DNA of 64,000 nucleotides from Galdieria partita (lineage: Eukaryota > Rhodophyta > Bangiophyceae > Galdieriales > Galdieriaceae), in assembly GCA_025991245.1 (NCBI GenBank), contig BQMJ01000010.1:1-64000 (forward strand). Reading direction: 5' to 3'. This document shows positions 1 to 11,244 of the stretch, one piece after another; within the stretch, counting starts at the first letter, position 1, and each line of letters starts with the position of its first letter. Both the position numbers and the translations under genes were made by a program. Below the pieces are notes generated by a model that did not search any database, had not been told where the DNA came from, and saw only the letters and a program-made list of their open reading frames with translations.

Positions 1-548
1 AACCCTAATAAACCCTAATAAACCCTAAATAAACCCTAATAAACCCTAATAAACCCTAAATAAACCCTAATAAACCCTAATAAACCCTAATAAACCCTAA
101 TAAACCCTAATAAACCCTAATAAACCCTAATAAACCCTAATAAACCCTAAATAAACCCTAATAAACCCTAATAAACCCTAATAAACCCTAATAAACCCTA
201 AATAAACCCTAATAAACCCTAATAAACCCTAATAAACCCTAATAAACCCTAATAAACCCTAAATAACCAATAAACCCTAAATAACCAAATAACCCAAATA
301 ACCCTAATAAACCCTAAATAAACCCTAATAAACCCTAATAAACCCTAATAAACCCTAATAAACCCTAATAAACCCTAAATAAACCCTAAATAAACCCTAA
401 ATAAACCCTAATAAACCCTAATAAACCCTAATAAACCCTAATAAACCCTAATAAACCCTAAATAAACCCTAAATAAACCCTAAATAAACCCTAAATAAAC
501 CCTAAATAAACCCTAAATAAACCCTAAATAAACCCTAACAAACCCTAG
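1..548. repeat. Telomeric repeat array (C-rich strand)
   Basis: The array mixes a 10-bp unit (aaaccctaat) and an 11-bp unit (aaaccctaaat). The G-strand is therefore TTTATT(T)AGGG and runs outward toward position 1. The two unit lengths are not randomly mixed: 10-mers dominate up to about 260, degenerate units (ataacc, ataaccc) fall at about 262-306, and a nearly pure run of 11-mers occupies about 455-540 before the array decays into unique sequence by 600. The orientation is that of a left chromosome end. A similar motif is, from memory, the one reported for Galdieria; Cyanidioschyzon uses a quite different repeat. Confidence 0.97.
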
Positions 549-576
549 TAAACCCTAATAGTAAACCACAAGTAGA

Positions 577-1265
577 CCCAAATAATAATCCCTCCGTAAA
601 ACCTGAATAAGAAAGAAAAATGCCAACTTCCTCCTGCCGGCCTACACATATTTTACAATTTACTGCATTTTTTTCTCTTAATTGCATTTCATACGAAAGT
701 CCCTTAATTGTTTTTAGCCTCTTACTTTAGTTTGTTTTCTAGTATAATGAGTCACAAATTTTACTGAGTGTTTTTTGGCGTCCTGGCGACTTTTCTTGTG
801 TTATATTTTTCTCTTACATTTGTATTTGAGGTATATTGCATAAATACTTGGAAGCGAATAGAGAAAGTTTATATTTTGCTTTTAACTGGTGATTGTCCTT
901 CTTTTGTTGAGGCCTTTTTTTTACCCAATAATAATCCCTCAGTAAAACTTGAATAAGAAAGAAAAATGCCCACTCCCTTCTGCCAGCCTACACATATTTT
1001 ACAATTTACTGCATTTTTTTTCTTAATTGCATTTCAAACGAAAGTTTCTTAATTCTATCAAGCCTCTTCGTTTGCCTTTAGTCTAGTATAATTAGTCGCA
1101 AATTTTACTGAGTGTTTGGTGGCGTTTTGGAAACTGTTTTTGTGGGTTATTCTTCCATTATATTTGTATTTGAGATATATTGCATGAATATTGTGAAACG
1201 AGAAGAAAAAGTTTTCATTTTGCTTTTAATTTATGATTGTCCTTCATTTGTTTTTAGGCATTTTT
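577..1265. repeat. Tandem pair of ~346-bp subtelomeric repeats
   Basis: Copy 1 (about 577-922) and copy 2 (about 923-1265) align along their length with an offset of 346 bp. Both begin with accca(a)ataataatccctc, continue through a shared cacatattttacaatttac, and later share caaattttactgagtgttt and tttgtatttgag. They differ by scattered substitutions and small indels, so the duplication is not recent. No coding meaning is visible; the short open frames in each copy are not conserved as proteins. The repeat starts directly at the degenerate edge of the telomere array and is probably a subtelomeric satellite remnant. Confidence 0.85.
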
Positions 1266-4200
1266 ATGTCGTGCTGTGTTGGTTTAAAATTTGAAGCTGT
1301 TTGTTTGATCGAAAATTTTTTTTGGGATGATTGTTGCCTTGAAACTCTCGTTTTTCATTGATTTTGTTGCGGAGCCATTTACAAAAGCTTCCTCTTGTTG
1401 TTTTTTACTTACTCTTGTGAAGCTGTATTCATTGGGTGAAGGATCCTTTTGCTTTATTCTGATGGATGAATGTTCCTTTTTCTATCCTGTTAGTTTCTTT
1501 CTATAGTATGTGACTTTTGTTAGAAACTGTAATAAAATTTAAAAAAAATTAATGAACCCTGAAATAAAATTCCTATTGTCCTGTTCCAGGTCATTTGCAT
1601 TCGAAATTTAACAGGTTTTTGGAAATCTCAATGCATTGGAAAAACAAAACGAATTGGCTCTATCAAGACCTTTACTTTCGCTTTTAGTTTCGTAAAAGTA
1701 ATTAATTCTCAAACTGTGCTACTTGTTTTGCCAACGATCATATGACCTGCCTTGTGTGCTATTTCTGCGTATGTTTGTATTTGTTGTTTACTAAGGGTAT
1801 TTAGGTAAAATTTTAGGATGCTATTTTTAATTCAAAGCCCTTTTGAGTTAAGGAATTTCTCTGTTGCTTTGCAATAATTCGAAATTTTGAGCTGTTTAGA
1901 AATTGTGAGCATTTTTCTTAATGGTAGCTTTTTTTTAGTGTTAGCGTCATTAACTTCGTTCTTGATTGAAACAGTTGCACAGTAAGTTAATAGCTTTTTC
2001 TCATATTATGATACTTTGCTTTGTGTGGTATTTGTGCCGAATCTATTTGATGAAAATCCTTTTCGTTTCTGATATTGGATTAATTTACCTAGAATCGCCC
2101 AGTAAATATATTCCAATAGTATTTGAACCTTTAGGTAAATATGCATATTTAACTTGAAATTCTACCCGAATGAAGGCAAATAAAACCAAAATGAGGAAAA
2201 AATACTTATTGCTTTCAGCCAAAACGTACCTAGTTTTTCAATTCACTGAGCTCTAGTAGTCTCAAAGTAGGAGTGGGCAGAGTGAATTGTTTATGTCCGG
2301 TTTCTTATTTATGTTTTTTTGCCAAAGAATAGTTACGTATTGTTTTATTTTTTATGCTTGCTGTGCTACTGACCAAGTTTGGTTTCCTGTCAGCTACATT
2401 TTGTTTAAACTCTTTTTGGATTGAAAACTCGAGTTAGTTTTTTACATTCCTTCTTCAAATTTTATTAAGAATGCACATTTTTTTCTGCTACTTTTGTGTC
2501 GTTTTGAGATTCCAGGTGGTTCGTTCAAATGATACCCTTCTAGTGACGTTAGTCTGAAGTGCAAGAAATGTACGCGAACAAGTCGTCGCAAAATTAGAAC
2601 AATCTGCCACTATGTAACATTTTCATTTCTTTGTATTTTCTGCCTTCATTGCTGTTTTCATGGATTGTCACTACTTTTCAGTACTTTTCTTCCAATGAGA
2701 AAAAAAACATTTTTTCTTCTGTATTTCTATGTGATATAGTTACTAAATTCCCTTTCATCAAATGTATTATATTTTTTTCTCTGTGAGCAGACTGCTGCAA
2801 CTTTTTTACTTTGTTTCACACAGTTGAGAAATATCTGCTTGATGAGGACAGATTCATGGTACCAATGATGTAATGACCAAGTGGTACATAAAAAACTCCT
2901 CAATATATTCTCAAGTTTTTATTTCTCCAAAGGATTTTTCTATGGCTTTTTTCTAAAACTGGTTTTGGTATTGTTACTTTAGTAAACCGTATAAAGAAAG
3001 TCCTACTACCAATATCAACATACTCCCTATAAATATACTCACTATACTAAACTGGTAATGCAAAAATTGCCTATTCCCCTTTGATATATTGCATAAACTT
3101 CTCTTCAATACCGTTTCAGAATGCGTATGCAATAGAACTGAAAATGAAATGATGAAATCTTTTTCTTTTTTTTCACTGCTGTCACAAGTTTTGGAATTTT
3201 TAAAATTTTTATGCCTTGGTGACATAGTAGCTTTTTCGTTGAATTTTTCTTTTTATATAGGTACTACATTGTAGAGATGATGTTCTTTGTTTATTGATTT
3301 TTCTTATTAAGATCGCTGCTATCTTCAGTGCATGCATAATAATAAGCTTTGAATATGGATAGTCTTAAAACTTTTGCTCAATGGTTTTGCCAAGATCTTC
3401 ATAGTTGAACCTTACCTTATTAGAATCGTTTTTAGAAATTTGTCTTATGTAGCAAGATTCTAAGTATTGTTATTTGGTCATTTTATTGTATTCTACGGTG
3501 CAATGCTATTGAAAATTTAACCATTTGGTAAGTCGTTTCTGCTTTTTGATGGTCTTGAGACACTGCTTGCTTCATTCTTTGAGTAGCCTTACTTGAAACA
3601 TAGTATCGGTATACATATTTAGCAAAAAGTAAACAGTGCTTATGCTATTCTTAGATTCTCGAAAGCAATACTTTGTGTTTTGGTAAACTTTTCGAGCCGC
3701 CTTGTATCTATTCTCTACAATGTCAAATTTTGAATCTCTTTGTCGGCTTTTCAGTGTGCACTCTTATGTCACAGATTTTTGTTCAATTGGTACGTTTTAA
3801 GAATGAATGAGCTAGAAGATTCAATTGTCGTTTAGGCTCTTTGTTCACATTTTAGAAAGTTCACTTGTTTGATCATTTCTCTTCTAGTACTACTGCTGTT
3901 TTTCTTGTGTGTTCTATGTCTTATAATCCTTGAATGTGTAATGAAGCGTTCCTAGGTTCTATTTCACATATGTAAAAACTGTTCGAGGTGAGAATATATT
4001 GATTTTTTCTATATGAGATTTGTTCTACTTTTCTTTTTACTATACTTCCCATTGCCACTTACTGGTTACTCCTGAGAACAACTAGAAGTACTGGTGCCAT
4101 AAAGGACAAATAATGTATTGAAATTCTACAATTTTTTCACTTGGGTCGACCTCCCTAAATTCTTTCTTATTTCATAGACTCTATTCGAGACGATATTTTT

Positions 4201-7200
4201 ATTGCTCTTCGAATGAACCGTGGATGATTTCAGAAAAACAATTTTTTTTATTTGAAACCACACGAATTTTCATTCCTTTTTCTAAAAGCATGCGGTTTTC
4301 TCAATTCACTGGATCGTCGTAAAAGAGTCTAATAGAGTATAAAATTAAGTGGTTTAGAATGGGTTAAATATTTTTGAAATTGTGTCAACATTCTTGAAGA
4401 TCTTTTTGATTTTGCTAATTTATCTCGAGTGACAAAGTAATTCTTCCTTTGAAATCTTTTGGGAATCATCCCCACAGTTGTATTTGTATTGCATGTAAGC
4501 GATATCCAATTGTTCCATTTGTTTCACTTTTATTGAAGTTTTTAATTTTGGGGGGGGGGGGGGAGCTGAGCAATTTGGTTATGAATATGATATACGAAAT
4601 ATAAATCTGGTAATTTTTACAGCTAACGTATTGCATGGCTTGTTTCACTATGGTCGTTTTCGATATTGAAAAGCGGCAGTTTTTCGAAAAGTAGAATCGT
4701 GCAACTGTTGGTTTTTACTATGGGGTATCTTTTATCAGACACCTTTTTTGTAAAGAATTTTTTTGCTTTCTTATGGTAACTGGATCCATTTTGTTCTATT
4801 TTATGTTGATTGGGATAATATTGTACTCGAATTGTACTGTAGGTATATATAATTAAGACAAAGAAAGCCACGCCTTTTCCATAAAAAAGCCTCAAATAGA
4901 TTGAACAGTTAGCAATTGAGCCACAAAAGTTCAACGTTTGTCTGTAGCATCGTCGATATTATATGCTTTATGTCAGTTTGACTATGCTTTGAATGACGAC
5001 TTGAAGTGAAACATATCTCTCAAGATCACTTTTCCTCCATGAGTATGTTGTAATTTCATGGCTGTTCTTTGAAATCATCCTGTTGTTTTTGTTTCTCTCC
5101 TTAAATATATAAAATTTCTTTCAAGTATTTCAATTTGACAAAAGTACTGAATTGTTTCCGACTGAGAATATGGTAGGTTTTTCTTTGAACATGCATTTTG
5201 GACATTTCTTCTTACTATCTTTTGCATTGTCGACTGATGTCCAGACCCTGAGAACAATTAGTGGTACTAATTTAATGAAGAGCAGGTAGTACAAATGAAT
5301 TCTTCTACCGTTTCGATAGCGTCTTTTTCTCTAAAAGTCTTTCTTTTCTCTATAGATTAATTTTTAACTGGCCATTTTTATCGTTCTTTTTTTAAACTTT
5401 AAGTATATCCAAGAAAATCAGTTACCGAGTCTTAGGAAACCGAAAATTTTTTAGTATAAACTGCAATATGTCGTGCGCTTCCACTCCATTACGTTCTCGT
5501 GAAGCCAATGCTATGAGGAAAAAATGAAATGATTCAAGTGTTGATTTACTTTGTTGGTTTCATATTTGATAGTTTTGATGTTTTGTCTTGTTTGTTGATG
5601 CATTTGTGACAATTCAATTTCGCCTATATAATCTTTATCCCTAACAAAACCTCTACAATTGTACTGCCATTGATAGATCATGAATTTTCTCCAACACTTG
5701 CTTTGGGGAAACGTTTTCATTCTTTGGAGCTAAAATAATTCATTATTTATTTGAAATATTGCTAAACTAAATCGGCTCAATTTTCTGCACCGGTATTACT
5801 ACTATAGATCTACCCTATCAGAGTCTTTCTCAATCCACTGATAGTGGCTTGAAAAGTACAACTTTGTCTCATCTTATGCTTTCTTATGATGTCGCGTTTA
5901 TCATTTAGCAATTTGATAAATCAGTTTTTTACTTTCTTACGTTACATGTTTACTGCTTATTTTATTCTGTGAGTATCTTCTTATACTATAATTCTACTTT
6001 GGTGGTGGTATACATATAGAAACAAAAGTAAGGCATACCATACATATGCCATAAAAATGACTTCAACTGAAAGAAATAGTAAACAATGACGACGTAGTTA
6101 TTCCATCATGTCTACTATCCTTCCTCTTTCTATTTGCTTTATGTTTAGCTAGTCTATACTTTGAGCGGTGGCTATTCGAAGAATGTATGACTGCGTAGCA
6201 TTTTTCGGCATTGGTCTTGCTGTACTTTTGTTCTTTTTCTCTACGTAAAACTTGTTCTTCTTTGTTTTCTTAACTTGAAATACCCTTTTAGTTTTTGTTT
6301 TAGTATGCATTTCATGAAATGTTGGTTTTTTCCCTAGCTCTTTTCTCTTAAATTTTCTATTTGAAACTCTTTGTTTGTGATTTTCTCTTTTCGAAATTCT
6401 TCCTCTTCCATTTCTACCATAAGAAACTTTAATAGTTTTTGCTTTTTATACTTGCCTAGCATTGAAATAGATACTTCGTTAATAGAAATCAAAAGATTGC
6501 CCTCTACAGAGGTACATATTCATTTCTATGTTTTAATAGGGGGAGCAAGAGCAAGATTGAGACTGGACGCCGGTGTTATTGACACACCTTGGAATACTGT
6601 GATATTGGCGACGTTGCAGGAGAAGCTCAACTTGCACTGTTCTGGTGTACTTGCAACCTCGCTCAAGAATTTTGTACTATATCAAGTATGGGAAGGTGCA
6701 CTATGGAAGATTTTGAAGTAATCGTCGGTGTTTCCTTAACTTTTCATGAAGAAAATGGACTATGAAAGAAGAGTTTACTAAGTTCTATTTTTTATTGCTT
6801 CATTGCTGTTGATTTCTACTACTAATTATTTTTATATTTACAAATAAATAGCACTCTAGCCATTTTTTAGACAGTTGGAGCTTACTCTTGGCTAATCGTG
6901 AAAAAGTTCATACGAAACAAGAAAACACAAATTAGTATATACAAACCAATTTCTACAACTTTTTTTCCACAAATATCTGCTTTAAAAAAATTTCGAAAAA
7001 TTTTTGAATTTCGTTGAGAATTGGCTACGTAGAACAAAACACAGCCCATGACAGCCAAAAGCCAATAGAGGACAGTGAGGGGAAGTGAATCAATGGACCC
7101 TCATGTGAACTCAAATAACTTCTTACTGGATTTCCCAACGACCCAGCTTGGATCCTAATTCAGCCTAGTAAAATCTACAATGCAACAAGTTTTTCATTTG

Positions 7201-8300
7201 CAGCACAATCTACTAAGGTTCTATATGTTATTTGCTACAATTATTTTCACAGATATCACTTTCTAATATAGTCTCTTATAAAGAATAGAGGTTTCATTGT
7301 AAAATTGCATTTTTTCTTGTTGAGTGTAAATAGTTTTTGAATATGTAGTTTTCGGGTACTTTATCAGTTGTTTTTCTGTTAATTTTTTTTCTCTTTCACA
7401 TCATAGTGTAATTGGAAATCCTTTCAGCATTGTGCATTATAGACAAATTTATAGTTTTAATGTGTTTTATTCCGAATTTTTTAGAATGGTCCGTTTTTGT
7501 ATATTTTCCTAGTTGTTTTAATTCGCCACTGTGTTACATAAAAATTCGTAAACTTTTCCTTCCTCTAGACTTCCTGTAATTTAGCAATTTGATTTTATTT
7601 GTCCTTGTTTTGGCTGAGTAGTTTGCTTTTTAACTGATGTTGTCGTTACCAGAAATTTTTGGCTTTCCTTTTCTCCTTTCAAATGAATTTTCTATGGGAA
7701 ACTCTCACAAGTACATGTTGTCTTCAATAAGTTTCCGTGACACATGTTTTCAACTCAATGAAGACTTCTCATGTCACTTGTCTTGCATCTCTATGTATTG
7801 TTTTGATTGATACTGGGTTGTTTGAAACTTTTCTTTTAAACTCTGGTCTCACAAGCAGCTTTTTGTAGTTGTTCTTCATAAACTATGTTTTCTTAGGGAG
7901 CGATATGAGAATTTACTTTTTTTGGTGGTTGGTGATAGCTATTCTGCATTGGACACTGCTGTGTCAACCATGAATAGTTCCGATTGATTGATTAGTAAGC
8001 TTGAATGGCCAATTCTAGTCTTTATCATGTTTTAAGAATTTGTGTCGATTCTTTGGAGCCTCTCTGTTGACACTTTTATGATTGATAGTGGCTAATGTTG
8101 CGTTTGTCTCCCCTCCTGGATTGGATTAAAATATATGCAAATTGCCAAAATTCAATTTCTTTGCTATTTATCAATAGTATTATCCTTTTACAATGAGTAC
8201 CTTGTTGTATGCATATTACAGTTGATGTTTGTCTTATTTTGTTGGCTAAACGTCTTTCTTGCTTCCGTATAAATGATGAGGCAATTTGTCAACAACGGAA
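1266..8300. other. T-rich gene-poor subtelomere
   Basis: About 7 kb with long T and pyrimidine runs on the plus strand, many stops in all frames and no protein family that I recognise. Open frames are short, are not bounded by plausible splice sites and do not resemble the genes further in. A weak long-range periodicity is suggested by repeated short strings: cctgagaacaa occurs at 4071 and again at 5247, each after a pyrimidine-rich lead. A compositional island at about 6538-6721 is less T-rich than its surroundings and holds part of a 116-codon open frame, but I cannot assign it. No tRNA or rRNA was seen. Confidence 0.7.
4550..4563 (+). repeat. G homopolymer of 14
   Basis: An uninterrupted run of 14 G in otherwise AT-rich DNA. 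It could fold as a G-quadruplex and will be a length-variable or error-prone site in sequencing. No gene is nearby. Confidence 0.9.
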
Positions 8301-10199
8301 AGTAGTGTCATGTGTATTTTTTATTATCAATTGAATAGAGCAATACATTGCCATTCAGACATTTACATTATGACAAACCAATTGTTGGTTAGAGTTCTTC
8401 TTGTATACGTAACTAATCACGAAATTCAGCGTATATCCACTCACGGAAGCTAGATTTCTACGTGAGTAAAATTTTAGCAATGGCTTCCACTAGTATGAAG
8501 ATCAATCGTTCAAGTAAAAAAGGGTATCAAAAATAAAATATTCATTTCTTGCTCCATTTTGCTTGGTAGCCTAGGAAGATCCTGGAATATCTTGTGAATA
8601 TATAGGAATGTTGCTCAGTCGAGTAATTCAATCTGACAAAAGAATCGCTGTTTGAAATGCAGAATGCCGAACAATGATTTTATAAATTCGTCTTTAGTGG
8701 TCAATTGGTATACTTGGTGCTTCTCAGCCTTACTGATTACTACTGATAGGAGTTGTGCACTATACATCTGACTGTCATTTCCCACCAGAAAGACAGGATA
8801 ATGAAGTGCCAACAGAGATTCTATTCAAACAGTATCTTTTCTAAAACAGTGTCGTTTTCTCCCAAGTTTGAACACATGTAACTTGTGGTTTTGGGCACAT
8901 CTGCATCCTTCAGTGACCACGTCAAGTAAGGTTAACAAACGACGACGTAAAGATGATTCAAAGTATGTGCACAAACTCTGTTCACTTCGATTTTTGCAAA
9001 GGGGAACTCAAAGTTGCACTGGGCAGTTCAGTTGCCACGAGCCACTCTCACCACTCCACTTGGAAAATAGATTCTCAATAGACAAAAATTGTCGATGACA
9101 GGAATCGTTTTTGTGAAGAACCGAAGAGAATCAACTCAGAATATACTCCGACTGTTAAAAACGATCTTGGTGATTGTTCCACAAGAGAGAGTCCTCATCT
9201 GTTGCTAACAAGACAACAATTAGTAGTACAATTCAATTGCAAAAACCAAGTTACATTGAAAGACTATATTGGGACAAAGATTCAAACTCAAAGACTATTT
9301 GGAGCCTTTGTGCCCACTGGTTCCCCACTACTCCGCAGGGTCAATGCCTTCAAACAGACCAGAAACTAAAGATCAAGATTTCTCCAACAGTACCTACGTT
9401 GCATTCGAAATGAAGTTGGAAGCGACTTTGAGGTTTAAGCCAAGTTGTTGACAGGAAACGAACAAACCAAACCGCGCCTTGCCTGGAATTTCTAGAAGTG
9501 CGAAATAATAAAACCTCAAAGTTTGGTCGTACTAAAAAGTTCTTCTCCAAATTCAACTATTTAAAGTTTCATTAAAAATGAACAACTTTATACACTTCAA
9601 AACAGATGGTAACAAAGCAACTACAGCCAAAGTTGTGTTAGCAAAACAATCACAAAAGGAAGATTGGGAAAAGTGATGTTGAAGAGCTCTTTGAGTACCG
9701 TCAAAAGTGCCATATATAGTTTCATACGTACCTAGTGAACACCTTCCAAGGAAATCTTCCACTCAAAGGTTTACATAGAATACTATTGATTCTCTAACGT
9801 TGCATTATTTGAAGAGAACCGTTGTGCTAGAAAGGGTGTCGGCATACCTGCGAGAGAAAAGCCCGTCAGTGTAGTGAGATAAACTCACCATTGTTACTTA
9901 CCTTGGAGATTTACTGGTTTCAAGTTGATTTGAAGAACATTGAGCTCTAGTCGATAGGAATCATTTCAAGAAAGTATTATCTGCCACTTTCAAGAAGAAG
10001 GGCGTGTTTCCCACAACTTGGAACGCTTTGGTGTGTAGTTGCCAAGTTGTCATAGAGAAATTTTGTCAATTAGAGTGAACACTTGTGCTGATAAATGTCT
10101 AGCTGAACTGTTTGCAACTTGGAGGACTGTGAGTGTTGTGTTACCAGTATCAAGGACTTTTTAGACTTTTGCAGATTTGAGTTTATGCACTCTGGTCAA
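8301..10199. other. A-rich gene-poor subtelomere
   Basis: The strand composition changes here: the preceding 7 kb is T-rich on the plus strand, and this part becomes more A-rich. Open frames at about 8868-9098 and 9174-9451 are short and unlike any family I know. The interval leads into the repeated upstream module at 10.2 kb. It may hold old decayed family members or non-coding transcripts. I see no terminal repeats, target-site duplications or transposase signature. Confidence 0.6.
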
Positions 10200-11244
10200 G
10201 TGTTTCAATTATCAACAAAACGTGAATCAAGTACACATTGGAAGTGACATTTGTATATAATTTGTATTTTGCCTACAAGTATGTTGATAAAGAATCCAGT
10301 CAAGTTTCTCAATCAGCTTGAATATATAGACCAAGTGTCGCATATTCTATTTTGTATAATTCAATTGCGAAAATAAAGAATCGATTGTTGACTCTTTCTA
10401 TTTTGTGAGTTCTACATATGAAAACTCTCCAATATAGCATAGCGTCACGACTCACATAGTAAGTATCGTTTCAAGAACTTTGCCTTGTTTGTCCCTTGAC
10501 AACAACAATCAAAAACACAGACACTCAGCCCGTCACTCTCTTTGAACCGAGCAAAGTTTCAAACAGTCTATGTTTCACAAAACGTAACAATCTACCACAG
10601 AAAATTCTAGAAACACTAGAGCACTCCAAAGGTGGAGAAACATACCCAAATTGTGAAGGGTGGCTTTCCAAGACAAAGAATTGCCTACACTAGTTAAACC
10701 AACATAGAGAAGCAAAAGGGGAAGAAAGTAGCAACTCAGAAACTTTTCAACTATACCCAGAATACTTGAACACGCTATGTAGTACCACGACTCTCTAGTT
10801 TCCTCAGAGCTTCTCTGATATACAACACAGACGGATCTACAACAGTTCTATTAAAACCCCACTCTTACGAAAACTTTCAAACTTGGCTATTCTCCATATT
10901 CTAAAAAGCAATGCCAAAACTCAAAATTGCTAAAAAATCTGTTGTATAATTTGGAAACATATAAACTGGTCAAGCACTCAAACATTCATAAAGCTTTATA
11001 TTATTCACGGTCAACTAGCTCATATCATATAGTGCCACTTTGGTAATTTCTTCAAGTAGGTCAACAGAAGGTTGAAAGCTGCCATCATCACTCGTTCAAC
11101 TCAAACATATTTAGTTAAACTTTGTGAAACTTGTAGATTTTCTTTGTTTGCAGACAACAAGTCAGTTGGCTCAGACTATATAAATCCATCGCCATGATTG
11201 ATTGGCTCTAAAGCAATTGTCCATCGTTATTTTGAGATGGTTGG
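10200..11244. repeat. Upstream module of the NTPase family, copy A
   Basis: This stretch resembles 14.1-15.2 kb and 21.3-22.4 kb: the three share a string of patches such as an aatt(c/g)(a/t)attg(c/t)(a/g)aa motif, then 'ttgactctatct/tttctatttt', then 'actcacata..aagta', in the same order and spacing. In copies A and C the module sits directly upstream of an NTPase gene start (11245 and 22372). That suggests it carries the promoter and moves with the genes. Copy A is the most diverged of the three. It has no convincing coding content. Confidence 0.6.

Noticed and set aside
1-548. Short regularly spaced repeats that might suggest a CRISPR-like array
   Set aside because: Units are contiguous without spacers and form a telomere-type sequence at the window end.
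6371-6721. 116-codon open frame in the T-rich subtelomere
   Set aside because: The first half is low-complexity Ser/Phe sequence typical of T-rich DNA; only the last 60 codons look ordinary and match nothing I know. Kept as a compositional island, not as a gene.
8868-9762. Several 60-80-codon open frames on both strands
   Set aside because: No ATG and splice context, no shared protein features, and they overlap each other in opposite directions.
1266-11200. LTR element, LINE or DNA transposon as the source of the gene-poor DNA
   Set aside because: No terminal repeats, poly-A tail with target duplication, reverse transcriptase or transposase motif could be seen.
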